Shown here in pieces: positions 34,621 to 46,124 of a stretch of DNA of 64,000 bases. Each line of letters starts with the position of its first letter. Within the stretch, counting starts at the first letter, position 1. This DNA is from Lycorma delicatula (lineage: Eukaryota; Arthropoda; Insecta; Hemiptera; Fulgoridae): contig NC_134455.1 of NCBI RefSeq assembly GCF_047948215.1, positions 77,411,189 to 77,475,188 of the forward strand. The letters are read 5' to 3'. Made by a program: the position numbers and the translations under genes. The notes beneath the pieces were generated by a model, which saw only the letters and a list, made by a program, of their open reading frames with translations, was not told where the DNA came from and ran no database searches.

Positions 34621-34642
34621 ATCAGTAACGTTATTTATAATT

Positions 34643-34978
34643 AGGTTTTTTGCACGTACCCACCGGGTTGGTCTAGTGGTGAAAGCGTCTTCCCAAATCA
34701 GCTGATTTGGAAGTCGAGAGTTACAGCGTTCAAGTCCTAGTAAAGCCAGATATTTTTACATGGATTTGAATACTAGATCGTGGATACCGGTGTTCTTTGG
34801 TGGTTGGGTTTCAATTAACCACACATCTCAGGAATGGTCGAACTGAGAATGTACAAGACTAACACTTCATTTACACTCATACATATCATCCTCATTCATC
34901 CTCTGAAGAATTATCTAAACGGTAGTTACCGGAGGTTAAACATGAAAAAGAAAGAAAGAAAAGGTTTTTTTGTACGTA
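34643..34978 (+). mobile_element. SINE A copy with target-site duplication (best copy)
   Basis: This full-length copy is used here as the family reference. The tRNA-like head has A box GGTTGGTCTAGTGGTGAAAG and B box GTTCAAGTCC, then CAGCTGATTTGGAAGTCGAG. The body has GTGGATACCGGTGTTCTTTG and AACCACACATCTCAGGAATG, the end TAGTTACCGGAGGTTAAAC, and an AAGAAAGAAAG tail. AGGTTTTTTGCACGTA (34643) and AGGTTTTTTTGTACGTA (34962) form the duplication. It is closest to the minus-strand copy at 33964-34268. Confidence 0.93.
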
Positions 34979-34984
34979 AGTATA

Positions 34985-35765
34985 AAAAGTATTAACTATA
35001 TTATTAAATAGCGATTTTTTAAGTACATATTTGATTTCATATTTTTGCACGTAAAAAAATAGTTTACTTATATTTAATCAACCGTAATTAATATAATATT
35101 TAATACGTATACATTTTTAAATAAAAAATTAACATAATTATTTGTTTTTTTAAAAGTAATAATAAAAAAAGGTAAACTGATTTTATCAGAAAAAGCAGAA
35201 ATAATTTAATGATATTTAAATTTTATTTTTAAATTAACCATTAACATAAAAAAATACAAAGGTAGACATTTAGAAATCACAAGTTCTAATCTTGACTTCG
35301 TACTCTGGATTTTTATTTTTTGTTATGTTTTTCTTAATATGCTGCATCTGGTATTTTGTTACCAGACTGCTACTGATTTTATCAAAGTATATAATGTTAT
35401 CCATGTTTTACTTATCAATTTTAAATATCTCTACTCTCTACATATTAACACGTTTATGTATGCCATGTAATGTAACTAGAATATAAACAGTACGTAATTT
35501 CATTCAACTTTTTATTTAATATTCCTTCAGGCAACAAAATGACTCATAAAATTTATTTAGACAAAGAAAAAACATCAATTAATATTTTAATGGAAAATAA
35601 AATAAATCAGAAAAAACTTTTTTCATATACTATAAAATCAATGATAATTGAATATTTATTTTACCGAATAAACGAAAAGGTTCGCAACGTATATAGAAAA
35701 AAAATGTGGAAACAAATATATGAAAAAATAACTTTATTAAAAAATATTACATAATTCCATAACAG
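34985..35765. other. AT-rich stretch, no gene seen
   Basis: Two small plus-strand frames (35292-35486, 35539-35754) are I/L/F- or K/N-rich with no known motif. Confidence 0.5.
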
Positions 35766-35773
35766 TCATTTTG

Positions 35774-36660
35774 TTATAATAAGTGTTCAAAGAAAACGTC
35801 ATTCAATTGCACTTATACAGGGACTAACACGTTTCTTCATGGGAACTGTCTCTTTTTTAATGGTTACTGCTCTGAATTATTTCGTCTTCAATGTTCCATT
35901 TGAGTCGGTTATTTGTGCTAGAATTATTTCTGAACAACTTTCTTTTAAACGACCTCAAATAAAAATTCCGTGAGAGATTAACCTGGCTGGCCAAAGAGTA
36001 AAGGGAACTAATGTTTCAGTAACATTATTTTACTCGATGTGTGGGCTATTGAACCATCTTCCTGCAACAAGCAATCGCGTTCATTTTCTCCTAACAAAGT
36101 CCGTTATAATCTGCTACTAGCGTTCAGCTGTTACTGTTTCTATTGGATCCAAAATATTGGATCAAATAGTACGAGGAATTGAGAACCAAACTCCGATTTT
36201 TTTCCTAATACAATGTAGGCTCTTCGAAGGTTCTCTACTATCCAATATCGGTTTTTCTGGGTGGTTACGTAACCATTGGATGAAACCATGCCTCGACAAA
36301 AAATAAAATGTTATCCAAGTTCCAAATATTGAAAAAGAGTAAATTATTATCTGATTCTAACAATTTCTCTTAAGACGAGAATACGGTGAAAAATAAATTT
36401 CAATTTCTTTATGGTTTTATTGACTTTCACGTTTGACATTTCAGTCTGCTGACATAATCTTCTTATTGGATTTTGAGATGATCATAAAAAGGATTTATGG
36501 AAACGTTCTAAAAATTCGTCATTCAGCATTATTGGCTGGTCGGACCGTTTTTTGTTCACCTACACTACCAATTCCTCTAAAATAAGGAAATATACGTTAA
36601 ACCGATTGATTCGGTACGTTTCATCGAGGAAAAGAATAGTGAAATCTTTTTCGCACTTTA
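35774..36660 (-). pseudogene. Mariner-like (IS630/Tc1 superfamily) transposase, decayed
   Basis: Minus-strand reading across several frames recovers an ordered transposase. A GIGSVGEQK linker is followed by MLNDEFLERFHKSFL and the IRRLCQQTEMSNVKVNKTIK helix-turn-helix end. Then comes DEAWFHL followed by YVTTQKNRYWIVENLRRAY (first catalytic D block, near 36265-36310). LLQEDGSIAHTSSK (near 36035-36070) is the usual QQDGATAHT block with the second D. RLKWNIEDEI (near 35890) and FFEHLL then a stop at 35774-35776 match the family's C-terminus (GRHFEHLL-type). The third catalytic block is not readable. At least four frame changes and several stops make it inactive. No terminal inverted repeats were found by eye. 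Confidence 0.75.
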
Positions 36661-36669
36661 AAAACGATT

Positions 36670-39500
36670 ACGATTTAAAATAACTCAGGAATAAATCCAT
36701 GTTGAGACTTTGTTCCCGTAAAACGCATGATAGCCTTTTTATTGCACACCTGTTACCGATTGACAAAATAGGGAGAAATTAATTGATTGTTGTGTATACA
36801 TTATTGCTTCAAGGCAAAATATTACCAACCACATCGTTAATGCATTCTGTAATAAAATTTCCGCTTAAATGTATTCAGGACTTCGTATTTTTTCACTTAC
36901 ATTGTACTTAAGATTTATTTCTTAGCGGCAGAAAACTCCAAAATTGTATTACTATTTTTAGTATCCTTTAAATTAAGGTTTATTTCTACAATTTATTATG
37001 AGTTACATAACCTTTAGTTTAAAAATTTTAATTAAGGAAATTTGTAATTTTTAATTACAAAACATAATCGTTTGATAAAAGAATAAAATACTGTAAAATA
37101 TAGAAATACAGTTTGATTTAAACAATCGTCATCAATAGAAAGAAGATATTGTGAAAGGTACATAAAAATTTAAAACCATAAATAAATAAAGCAATATAAA
37201 CAAATTATTGATAAAGGACTACATAATAATAGGAAAAAAATAAATCAAATTATCAATTAAAAATACATACGTAGTCCTAAAAAAAAAATAGGTTTTTCTA
37301 TGTATTATTTAGTTACAAAATCAAGAATTGTCCAGAAAATAAAACTGCTAAGGATATTCTAAGTAAAAATTTACGTGCACTAGCATTTCTTTTAAGTATT
37401 TTTTTTTGAGAGGGAAAAAATGTATTTTGCTTTATTTATAGCAAACTTTGTTGTATTTACAATTAACTTTGACAGTTCCCTTTGTCTATCAATTAAAACT
37501 AATTACTACTAATAGATTAATTTTCTTTGTCTGTCGATTTAAAACACTCATTTTTTACCATTATTTTGTCTGTTTATTTTATTATCATATTTTTTTATTA
37601 CGAGTTAATAATTAATTATTAATACTTGTTAAAGAAATTTGTCTTAAAAATGATGTAGCAAAATATCCAATATCAGAACAGCTGTAAGTTACAGTTTATA
37701 GAATAACACGTTTTTTTGTTAAATATTCATTTCTTAATAGTGAAAAATGTTAAATTTTAGTTTCTAATTGTTTTTTTATTTTAAAAAATTAAATAATAAA
37801 TTACTTCAGAGAACTTATTTAATTCTAAGCTACAAATAAAACCTGCTGCCTTTCAATTTTAAGCTAGACCAATGGGGGATTTGTTCTTATAGTATTGAAT
37901 TGAGTTACAAGTTACATTCCTCATATGCTGAATTAAATGATTTTAAAATGTAACACTTAAACTATAATTATATTTTTAGCTTAAGCAAGTTGGCAATATC
38001 GGGCTTGCCTAATACACCTAACGATCCTTTGTTAGGTCTGAAAAATTTATAACGCGTCAACCCCACACTAATAACTCATCCACCCTAATAACCCATTATT
38101 TATTGAGGTTTAAAATAGCAAATAAAAATTTTATTCTATCAAAATATAATTATGTCTGCAATCCAATTGCGTAGCTATCAAAGAAAACATATTTATTACT
38201 GTATTAGGAATTAAAAAACATTTAAATACAAACAGCTCTTATTTTCGTATAAAAGATAAAACTTATCGATCGATTTTACTTTACAACCAAGTTCATTACC
38301 GTTAGCCTATCGTTACAAACATCATGAAATCTCTTTAAACTTGTAATTGATTTTTTATTTGTTTTATGTAAATAATTATCTCGTTTACGTATTGAAACCG
38401 AGTCTTTAAACTATTAATTTTATTAATTGATTTTTGAAAAGAAAATACAAATTTTTAAATATGCTTATTAAACCAATAAAAAATTGAAATGAAATAAAAA
38501 AAATGTATAAACCTTATGGAAGGTTTAAATTTTTTTTTTTGATCTCCATAGCAAACACATTATCGTTAAACAGATAGTTTTATGTGCTACGTATTACACG
38601 ATGTTATCAATTAACGTAAAAACATCTCCCACTGAAATATTACATTGATATGACGTAGTCTTTCTTTATGATACATATGTTTATTAGTTTTCCCGTTATC
38701 ATTTCTTAGATAAGTTTGTGTGAATAAAATAAACTGTGAGATTAGTACAACAATTTTTCATCTCCGTTTTTTAAATTATAAAAAGAACTTTTTTAAAATT
38801 ATTTACTTCAATAACTTAGTACTAACTTTAGTTATTGAAGCAACTTTCTGTGTAGATTTTGTCAATATTATTAAATATATCTTCTTTTTTTCTTTTGTCG
38901 CAGTGTTTAATTTACAATCGTTTCCAATTTACAGCAATCATAAATAAATCTGAAAACGAAAAAATGGTCCATTGAAACTCCTGAAAGAGCTAAATGTGTA
39001 TGCGTATTTATACGTATCTTAGTATACATAAATATATAATAAACATTAATAAATGCATACAAACATGAGTTCATGGAACATTGATAAAGTTCAGAACAAA
39101 AAAAGCAAAGAAAAGACTTAAAAATAATCTTAAGTCCTATTAAAAAGTTTTATTTAGTCTTGGTAAGTGTTAAATAGTCTTATTAATCAAATAAGTCGAT
39201 TTAAGAAATACTCAATTATTTAGTAGAATGGAAAGTAGGAAAATAAAAAAAAAAATACTTGTTCTAAGGATGTGAATGAAATTAACTTTCTCTACTTATA
39301 TCATTGTTATTTTCTGGTATTATAAAACCATAACTAGAATATTCTCATTTTAGGAAAGAATAAAACATAAAAAAAGAAGCAATTAGGCGAGACTAGTAAA
39401 TTGAAAACAATTTTCAGATAATAAAGGTAATTTACTTGATTACAAGTAAATGTAATAAGTACTAAAAAAAAAGACGAATCAAATTACTTTATCTTAATTT
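36670..39500. other. AT-rich stretch, no gene seen
   Basis: Nothing recognisable apart from a small hairpin (ACCTAAC/GTTAGGT) near 38017-38037. Confidence 0.55.
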
Positions 39501-39800
39501 TTTATACTTTCTTGGTATCATATCTCCAGAGTTGGTTCAAGAAGGAAAGTATGGTAACCAGTCAAAAAATATGATGTAGCTATTTTTCAATTTCTCGATA
39601 TTTCATGACCCAGAAACCCCTCAAAAAAGTGCGGCGGAGTAATTTTCATACGTACGTGTGTAGGAATGTACTTATTTGAGGATTAATAACTTTTGACTGG
39701 ATAAACCGATTTTGAGAATAAATTTTGTACAGAGACTCAAATATATAGGGAAAATTTAGCGATCAACATTTCTAGGAGGCGGGTGTAAATACTTTTGGGA
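39500..39800. repeat. Possible old interspersed repeat
   Basis: TTTCTCGATATTTCATGACC, CAGAAACCCCTCAAAAAAGT, GCGGCGGAGTAATTTTCATA and TTTTGACTGGATAAACCGAT have the composition and phrasing of transposon untranslated sequence. No second copy was found in the window. Confidence 0.3.
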
Positions 39801-41395
39801 TGTTTTCTTAAACTTTTACAAACATAACCTCCCTTTATATTAAGTTAATATTTTTTATTATTAGTTTACTTTATTATTAAGCATGCCTGCATGCTTATAG
39901 TAACGTTTAAAAAAATAATTCCCCCTTCACCATAGATCGACAAAACTATTATTTTATTCATCCATATCTTTTAACCGAGATTTTTTTTACGTTTTCCTAG
40001 ACAAACTAGTAGTTCAAATGACAAAAAAAAAACTTTTGGCTGGCGATGGGGAAGCCGATCAAGATTAAAAATATAGTTTTCTGAATTTTTTAAACTTTTT
40101 GGTTTATTTAAATTGTTAATAATACGAGTAATATTGCAATAATATTTCATTATAATTCACTTTCTTCCCCAAAAAAAGAAATCTTAGGTAACGTTTTATT
40201 TGTTGTACATTTTCAGTGAAATTTTGTTTTTTTCTTCCATTTAACATCAACGTAGAAAAACAAGTAAATTTTTTTGAAAGGTAATTTAGGATGTGAGAGA
40301 GCAGAAAAAGTAGAATATACTTATTTTAAAACATCTGTTTTTTTGGCTTATTTAAACATGTAACGATAATTTTAAAATAAAAAACATAAATTACCCCACC
40401 CCAAAAGATAACGTTTAGGTAACTTTTTCATGTATCACTATTTTTCCAATATATAAGAATAAATAACCAATGCCAGGAAAATATTACAACTTTATTGTCT
40501 GCTTTTTTAAAGGAGATTTAATTTATTCTTACTATTACATAAGTACTTAAAATTACTTTTATAAACTTACTACCCCTAGTATGTTACAAAAAAGATGAAT
40601 TCGTTAAAATCTTTCTTTTTTATACAAGTATCCTCCTAAGTAATAAAAGAGGTCTTTTTTATTGTTAATTTTTTATTATTTCTTTTTGAATAGCTTACTT
40701 TGTTTTTGAACGATAAGTTAAACTTTCTAATTACTAGCCCTTTCTTACACTTTTATTCCTTTTTTATAGCAAGATTATTTATTTCTAAAAGGAATAAAAA
40801 ATATATGTATACTTCCGTTTCTTAAAGACTTTCTTGTTTTTAATAAGAAATGAGAAATTCCAAGGATAGTCTATTGCAAAGAAATTATAGAATGCCCATG
40901 GGGTGAGCCAAAGGCTTAACCCTTCTCTTTTCCTTTTGTGTGTAGCTTACAACGGCTATTAAAACAGGCCATTCGCCTTAATGAGCTACAGCATATTTAT
41001 CGTTTATTTCTCTTTTACGATTTTTTTCTTTGTTATTACTTTAATAATTTAATGTAAAAAAAATGAAGTAAATTTTATAAAATTCTATAAATAAAAACAT
41101 GGAAAGGAACTTTAATAATAAATATTTAAAAAAATAATAATTTTATCTTAATGAAACATAATTAAAGAATTATTTATTAAAAATATTTTAAAATTTGAAA
41201 AAAATAAATTTAATACTGATCGTATTTTCAAAATTATTACTTGCCAAATCCATACAACGAATGTAAATATGTTTACTAAATGTACTTTTATATTAAACTT
41301 TTCTTCTCTTTGAATTCCCTTTAATTTTATTTAAATATACAGCCAATTATTTACTAAAATAACTAGCAAATTATTAAAATATCAGCTAATTTTAT
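39800..41395. other. AT-rich stretch, no gene seen
   Basis: Contains a brief GC-richer piece at 40890-40990 (CATGGGGTGAGCCAAAGGCT, ACAGGCCATTCGCCTTAATG), unassigned. Confidence 0.5.
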
Positions 41396-41399
41396 TTAA

Positions 41400-41830
41400 A
41401 TACTCCAATGCGGCTTGGCTCACGCTATAGGGTTAATTACGTTTCCCGTCGCGGTCAGGGGATGTTTAGCCGGTGAAGGCTGGCTACGCTCAAACCTTCC
41501 CGTCTAGCCTGAAGCTCTACTCCCTGGACCCCCTGTGTTCATTAAACGCGTGCTTGTGGGAATAATAATGTTAAATAAAAATTAAAACGCGTTCAATTTT
41601 TAAAAAATATCAGTGTATTTTAATTATTTCAGAGCAGCATTTTTTAACGTTACTGACAAACACTAGTAGGAGATGACAGTACTTCGTTTCTAATTTTTTA
41701 ATTTTTATTTTATGCTTTTTGATCAAGTAACCAGATACTGACGCGGCCAGACGCGTCGCATGTACAGTAACAGTGGCGGTGGCTTTGCTGGTTGAGCCGG
41801 CGCGCCATACACTATCGCACCCCTAAAAAT
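41400..41830 (+). repeat. Unnamed repeat F, copy 2, with GC-rich lead
   Basis: CCCTGTGTTCATTAAACGCG, GGGAATAATAATGTTAAATA, AAAATTAAAACGCGTTCAAT and AAAATATCAGTGTATT match copy 1 at 29290-29380. The preceding GC-rich part (GCGGCTTGGCTCACGCTATA, CCGTCGCGGTCAGGGGATGT) is longer here than in copy 1. A 75-residue minus-strand frame at 41723-41950 shows no known motif. Confidence 0.5.
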
Positions 41831-41978
41831 ATCGAAATTAAAAAAAACCTTAACTACATTATAATTATTTATCTGAAGAGTATTTGAGAGACCCAATCTA
41901 GTCAATATCTCGTTTAGTATAGTCGGAAATGGGGGAAAATTTGCAAGCATTGGTCAAATATTTTTTTAACTTTCTTCA

Positions 41979-42345
41979 CTCCTTTCAAGGTCGAATTTAT
42001 AAAATTATAGAAATCAGTTTTTAGATATTTACATAAAAATTAAACATACGAAAAATCACTTGATATGTTCATTTGTTACCGAGAGATTAGAAAAAATAGC
42101 CGGTTTCAAGATAAATATTTGAAATTTATTTAACCCTTTAAACTTGGAATTTCAAAAAACTTAGAAATTCGTTTTTAGATAAGTTTTTATCCATATGAAG
42201 ATTGCACTCACCAAAAATCAAATTTATTTCAATTTTTACCGAGAAATTAAAAAACAATAATAATAGTAAAATTCAATGTGTCATTGTGTCATATATGCCA
42301 TTGTAATCCTTTAAACTAAGAATTTCAAAAGTCCTTTCTTAGTTT
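41979..42345. repeat. Imperfect tandem repeat, ~150-170-bp period
   Basis: Three starts are visible at about 41979 (CTCCTTTCAAGG), 42133 (ACCCTTTAAACTTGGAATTT) and 42306 (ATCCTTTAAACTAAGAATTT). Each of the first two continues with AGAAAT-C-GTTTTTAGATA, ATG(A/T)-rich sequence and TTACCGAGA(G/A)ATTA. The third is cut short. Confidence 0.6.
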
Positions 42346-42639
42346 GCACTTACAACATTAGAAGAACATAGATACAAATTTTCATAAATGTATCTTCAGT
42401 AGTTTTTGGAGGGCGTTGGTGAACCAGTTAATCAGGATATGTTGCTTTATAGGGACAGATGTTGGTTCTGTTAAATATTTAACTAGACATTTTTGAAAAA
42501 ACAAAACTCGTCAGCATTTTGTTGCATTGCCTCCCCAGGAGAATTTTAAGTAGAAAGAAAATTGTTTGGATTCTCTTTAATTATTATTATATTTTTTAAT
42601 ATCATTATTATTTGATTATTATGATATAAATAATCATTC

Positions 42640-42838
42640 TGTGGCAGAGAGGTATCGTCATTGACGTTTATTCGGTACTTCCGAGTTCGAGTCCCGATCG
42701 TGCAAGACATTTTTCACAAAAAAAAATAATTATCATTCATCAGTAACTGTTATTGGACTTAAAATTCCATTTTAATATTTCCATGTACAAGCTTCAAAGG
42801 TTCTGTGTTGAAATATTTCATCAAGTAAAAAAAAAAAA
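42640..42838 (+). mobile_element. SINE B copy, diverged
   Basis: The tRNA-like head CTGTGGCAGAGAGGTATCG and B box CCGAGTTCGAGTCCCGATCG are followed by CAAGAC and an AT-rich body. The end, ACAAGCTTCAAAGGTTCTGT then TATTTCATCAAGTA and A13, corresponds to CAAGCTTCATTCTTATGTGG, TATCATCAAGC and poly(A) of the minus-strand copy at 56813-56972. Confidence 0.7.
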
Positions 42839-42844
42839 ATATTA

Positions 42845-44320
42845 TCCTATATTTCGTTGTACCAAATCAATATTTAAAAGTATTTTATTTCACTGATTAT
42901 CAAATAGTAACATTTTATTCATTAAGGCCTCGAACTATTGGGAAAGTGTTTTCTTTACAGCCATATTGTTAACTGTTAAAGCGTCACCTATCACTGGCAC
43001 ATATTCAACGATTCAATTAAAAACAATAGCCTTATTTAAAGTTGCACTTTTGTGCATTTAAAATAGAACTCTTTCAGATTTACCTAAATATATTTCATTA
43101 CAGTGAAGTATACTTCAAATTAAATCGACAAATTTTAACAGTTTCCACCTTTGTGAAATTTTATCCTTTTTATAATAGGATAAGAGCATCGAGATAAGGA
43201 TAAGGATCGATAGTAGACTTTACGAAACTACTGATATCTGTTCTTAGTTATTATGAATTGAATTATAAATGATGGATGACTAAAAATTATACTGCAATAC
43301 ATCGGAAGCAATCAACAATTTAGTTAACTACTACTACAGGATAGTACAATAGTAATTTTAGTGTAATTTTCACTAGTTGGTGAAAATATAAGATTAATTT
43401 TTAGCCGATTTTAATAGAATTATTAAATTACCATGTTTACGTTTGAATTAGTATTTTTTTTTAATACTATTTGCAGTGTGTTTATTATTCTACAAAATAT
43501 ATATAGATGGTCAGAAATTGCAGACTTCATGGTTGATTTCAAGTAACAACGTTAGAAAAACGTTTTTCGTAACTTTGTTAGGAAACTAGAAAATTTTTCA
43601 TCCTGATTTTTGTTTCAAAAAGAAATTGAAACTGCAATGAGATTCTTGGACCCAGAGTAAGAAGAAAATTTGTTGGGTTTAATTGTTTACAGACGTAAAA
43701 AAATTGAATAAATCGCTTCCCTGTATCTTAAATAGTTTTCGAAAAAATTTTTATAAAGCTTAAACTAACGTAGAGTTAAAAAATTCCAATGTCTTCATAA
43801 CATAGGTTATGTTAATTTTATGGAAAACCGTAGGTTTCCATAAATTAAATACATAAAATTGCAGATAACTATATATTTCTAACTTTCTAAATTTGTCACC
43901 AAACAAAAATTATATTCATTGATTTGTATAACAAGTTTGTCAAAAAAAGATTTTTATGTTACAAACTATGTATAATTTCATGGAAAATAACTAATAAAAT
44001 AAATAATTTTTAATAAGCTTATGTAATCTACTTATTACTAACTTAAAACAAAATTTATAGTTTTAATAAGGTAATGAACTTTAAATTAATTTAATAATTT
44101 TAAAACAAATACAGTATTTCTGTTAATTTTTTTTAATCCAGATACGTTTATACATTTATGTGATATTTTTATTTAAAAATTGATTTTCATAAAAAAAAAA
44201 AAATGGTTTATAAAAACTAGAAAAAAAACAGAAAATTATAAGAAAAATGTTAGGTCCTAAATTTCAAAATAAATTAATTCCAAACAACAAATACTAAAAT
44301 TGAAAAACTATCAGACACGA
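42845..44320. other. AT-rich stretch, no gene seen
   Basis: Nothing recognisable on either strand. Confidence 0.55.
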
Positions 44321-44324
44321 TAAT

Positions 44325-44640
44325 GAAAAGACGAATTGCATTTTACTCGCATTTATTTTGAATGAATAACCGTAAATTGGCAATTTTTATTTTTATTTAA
44401 TGTAAAGTAAAAAAAATTAAGGCAAATGGTTCACAAAATCCCAAGAAAACGTAAAAGAACTGAAGATACTTGAAGACATTATAACTGAGAGACATTTTTA
44501 AGAGAAAATTAAATAAAAGATTTCAAAAAGAGCCTTAACGGAAGAACAACAGAGCTGAACTTTTTGAAGAACAAATTAAAGAGCTATCAGAAAGAATGAA
44601 AAGGTACTGGACAGAAAAATAAAAACAACCAAAAATAAAT
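44325..44640 (+). pseudogene. LINE RT C-terminal fragment (RRxxFYxHLxRM family)
   Basis: Plus-strand reading gives RRIAFYSHLF-MNNRKLAIFI at the start and RALTEEQQS then LFEEQIKELSERMKRYWTEK at the end. In insect endonuclease-RT elements the first corresponds to the RRLKFYGH..RM...RL segment and the second to the lysine-rich C-terminal tail (WT.EQ...HSE.MK.YW). Between them the frame shifts repeatedly. Fragments of the same family lie at 52620-53170 and 61790-62095, both on the minus strand. The exact clade was not determined. Confidence 0.6.
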
Positions 44641-44644
44641 AAAT

Positions 44645-45515
44645 GATCTAACGTATTCCAAAGTGAACTAATCGGGAAAAAAATAATTTCGTTAAAAAAA
44701 TATATTTCCATAGAAGAGCTCTCTAAATAAAAAGTAATTTATGTACTAAATATTTAATAAAAAATTCATAAATTTTATTAGAAAAACATTACATTTAATG
44801 ATAATTTTTAAAAAAAATTATGTTTATTAACAATTTTCGATGAAAATCATCCACATAATTACAGAATGTACGTCTGTGGCAAGCCTACTATGCACATTAT
44901 CAAATATATTTCCCATTTAATAATTAATAAAAAAAAAAATTTCAAGCGAAACTAAAGATTGTGGTCATTATCTAAAGAAAGATTATTTTTAAATATTTTG
45001 TTTAAAAAATATATTAAACGATTTATTAAAAAGGCATGAAAAGCTTAACAAAAATAATTCATTTCTTCAAAAAATTATTAAATTAATCAAAAGTATAAAA
45101 CATATAATCATTTATTAAAAAACGGTTTCTATTTAAATATAATTTTTTAAAACGAAAACATTTTAATTCATATAGAAAAAACTGGTTTTCAAAGAAAGAG
45201 AATTTTTGTTCAGGAAAATATTACCTTAGAAACATTTATTTGAAAAAAATCTACTTATTAAATATTTAAGACAAAATTTACAGTTTTAATTAGGTAAAAA
45301 CTTGTGCAAAGTTATTTGCATGAACGGTTAATAAAATATTTAATATGTTTTAAAATGATAAAGAGATCCAAAATATTTACAATAATATATATCTTTATTT
45401 GTAAAAATGAAAGTTTTGTAGATGGAGAATATATGATTTATCCACAAATTTGATTTATTTATTTTAATTTTATAACACACCAAATATATTAAATGATTTG
45501 TTTCAAAAGCTTGTA
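44645..45515. other. AT-rich stretch, no gene seen
   Basis: Nothing recognisable. Confidence 0.6.
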
Positions 45516-45519
45516 AAAA

Positions 45520-45700
45520 AAGGCTGATATGGACACCGCATGACTTCCTTGTACGCCAATTAAATTATATATACACATTTTTTCTGCACTTCATTTAAAC
45601 TTATTTCATTTGAAAGTGAGATACAATTCCCCACTTCTTTAATAAAGTGAACAGTTAGTGAACAAGTATAGTTAAAGTGAACAGTTGCTGAAATATTACG
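45520..45700. repeat. Unnamed repeat G, copy 2
   Basis: GATATGGACACCGCATGACT, TCCTTGTACGCCAATTAAAT and TATATATACACATTTTTTCT match 19629-19690 in the same orientation. Confidence 0.55.
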
Positions 45701-45704
45701 TTTT

Positions 45705-46120
45705 ATTAACATCAAATTTTTATACAATTATTAATTCGACAATCTTACATGAAATACTAGGATAGATAAAAAGCCTCGTGTAAAATCACTCGTATTACTA
45801 GATCAGTATTATTCGTATTTTCGTGAGTTGCTGATTAACAAAATTTTTAGATTTCTGGTGTGTCGTATAAATAAAAATTAATAATTATTAAACTATTCCG
45901 TTTAGTGAACTCCTGTACAGTGGTTACAAATGTTAATTTCGATCTTACTGTGTAAAATATTCAGTTTTTATTACTGGATTATTTGGTGAATAATCAAAAA
46001 TTAAAAATAAACAATCATGCAAGAAAAAGAAAGAAATATATCTCAAAAAAACTCAATAATATCTCAAAAGATGAATATGAAGAGGAAAAAAATGTTAAAA
46101 CTGAAGAAAGAATAAAAAGT
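45705..46120. other. AT-rich stretch, no gene seen
   Basis: Nothing recognisable. An A-rich piece just before 46120 may belong to the LINE insertion. Confidence 0.5.
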
Positions 46121-46124
46121 TAAT

